Assembly: GCA_902596655.1 (NCBI GenBank)
Contig: CACJUX010000010.1
Location: forward strand, 1 to 63,763
DNA length: 63,763 nt
Source of the DNA: an uncultured SAR116 cluster alpha proteobacterium
GTDB lineage: Bacteria; Pseudomonadota; Alphaproteobacteria; Puniceispirillales; Puniceispirillaceae
Direction of reading: 5' to 3'
The first letter of the stretch is position 1. Each line of letters begins with the position of its first letter. Shown here piece after piece: positions 63,524 through 63,763 of the stretch. The notes under the pieces were generated by a model that did no database searches, was not told the origin of the DNA, and was given only the letters and a program-made list of their open reading frames with translations. The translations under genes and the position numbers were made by a program.

Positions 63524-63763
63524 CAGACAGGTCGCCCATCATCAACAGCCAAAGCACCATCTAATCTAATTGTGCAATCCATCATCGGCAGGTCGAAATG
63601 TCCCTCAGTAAAACGACCAGCGAATTCGTTGGCCCCTGTAGAATATAGAAAATTGCCAGCCAGCGCGCGCAGTTCCGTACCGTTGATATCATCCCTGTCG
63701 TACATGCACAGTGCCTCATAGCGGGCAACAGGATTGAGTCCCCACCCAACATGGCTGGTGGCA
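63523..63763 (-). CDS. NicX-like 2,5-dihydroxypyridine 5,6-dioxygenase family protein (5' part beyond window)
   Basis: Only the last 79 residues are visible; the frame is open to the right edge. They match the end of NicX: SHVGWGLNPVARYEA (iron-ligand His), DRDDINGTELRALAGNF, LYSTGANEFAGRF, GHFDLPMMDCTIRLDG (iron ligands His and Asp in HFD). The aminopeptidase-like superfamily also contains peptidases, but SH-x-GWG together with H-x-D-x-P and GNF-STG fits the dioxygenase. It heads an operon with a hydrolase, an acyl-CoA dehydrogenase and a CoA ligase. The substrate need not be a pyridine. Confidence 0.75.
   Translation of the reverse strand, partial: ATSHVGWGLNPVARYEALCMYDRDDINGTELRALAGNFLYSTGANEFAGRFTEGHFDLPMMDCTIRLDGALAVDDGRPV

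Noticed and set aside
1-63763. CRISPR arrays, IS elements, prophage
   Set aside because: No regularly spaced repeats, transposase or phage structural genes were seen on reading both strands.

Overview
The window looks like a chromosomal segment of a free-living, probably marine alphaproteobacterium. The basis is the alphaproteobacterial-looking housekeeping gene order (clpP-clpX-lon-hup, rpsF-rpsR-rplI-dnaB-alr, radA-cvpA-purF), NADH dehydrogenase of the nuoABCD type, two TRAP transporters, and the mix of oxygenases, acyl-CoA enzymes and EamA exporters. A SAR116 (Puniceispirillum-like) bacterium would fit, but that is an impression from protein style, not a measured result. No plasmid, phage, IS element or CRISPR array was seen.

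Layout. 1-2625: nuoD (cut by the left edge), nuoC, nuoB, nuoA on the minus strand. 2902-5178: phytanoyl-CoA dioxygenase-like protein, EamA transporter and DUF3429 protein. 5187-7940: a compact minus-strand operon of two tandem Lin0512-family paralogs, a VOC-like/bicupin protein and another EamA transporter; its function is unknown and it is the best candidate here for an undescribed metabolic system. 8095-12882: a TspO pseudogene, an ArsC-like protein, two convergent secreted serine proteases, and the relics of a sugar-uptake locus (D-ribose pyranase, ABC ATPase, ROK regulator). 12922-17400: an AT-rich, gene-poor stretch with a Rieske oxygenase, a TerB-like protein, tRNA-Asp, an SDR scrap, a heme-monooxygenase-like ABM protein, a Fur box and tRNA-Val. 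17414-24182: hup, lon, clpX, clpP, tig (with a histone-H1-like tail). 24314-24561: tRNA-Leu and tRNA-His. 24754-36302: fabD, ribosomal proteins, dnaB, alr, mlaEF, radA, cvpA, purF and an SDR. 36299-43392: mnmC, a dead cyclopropane-fatty-acid synthase gene, YcgN-like, GST, flavin reductase-like, a coiled-coil membrane protein, an HD hydrolase and a CWC protein.

43465-51829 is a minus-strand catabolic region: an enolase-superfamily enzyme, a TRAP transporter with a strong hairpin terminator between the binding protein and the permeases, a sugar isomerase-like protein and a large FAD/Fe-S dehydrogenase. 52138-55978 holds a serine-glyoxylate-type aminotransferase, an EamA transporter and a malonyl-CoA synthetase-like ligase. 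After tRNA-Leu(TAA), 57015-59868 is a second TRAP operon, and 59873-63763 is a tightly coupled minus-strand operon: a NicX-like (2,5-dihydroxypyridine dioxygenase family) enzyme cut by the right edge, an alpha/beta hydrolase, an acyl-CoA dehydrogenase and an acyl-CoA ligase. This suggests ring cleavage followed by CoA-linked degradation.

A recurring theme is gene decay: at least six gene relics (tspO, rbsD, sugar ABC ATPase, ROK, SDR, cfa) are readable in intergenic DNA, several in one continuous frame interrupted only by nonsense codons. This suggests recent, continuing genome reduction.
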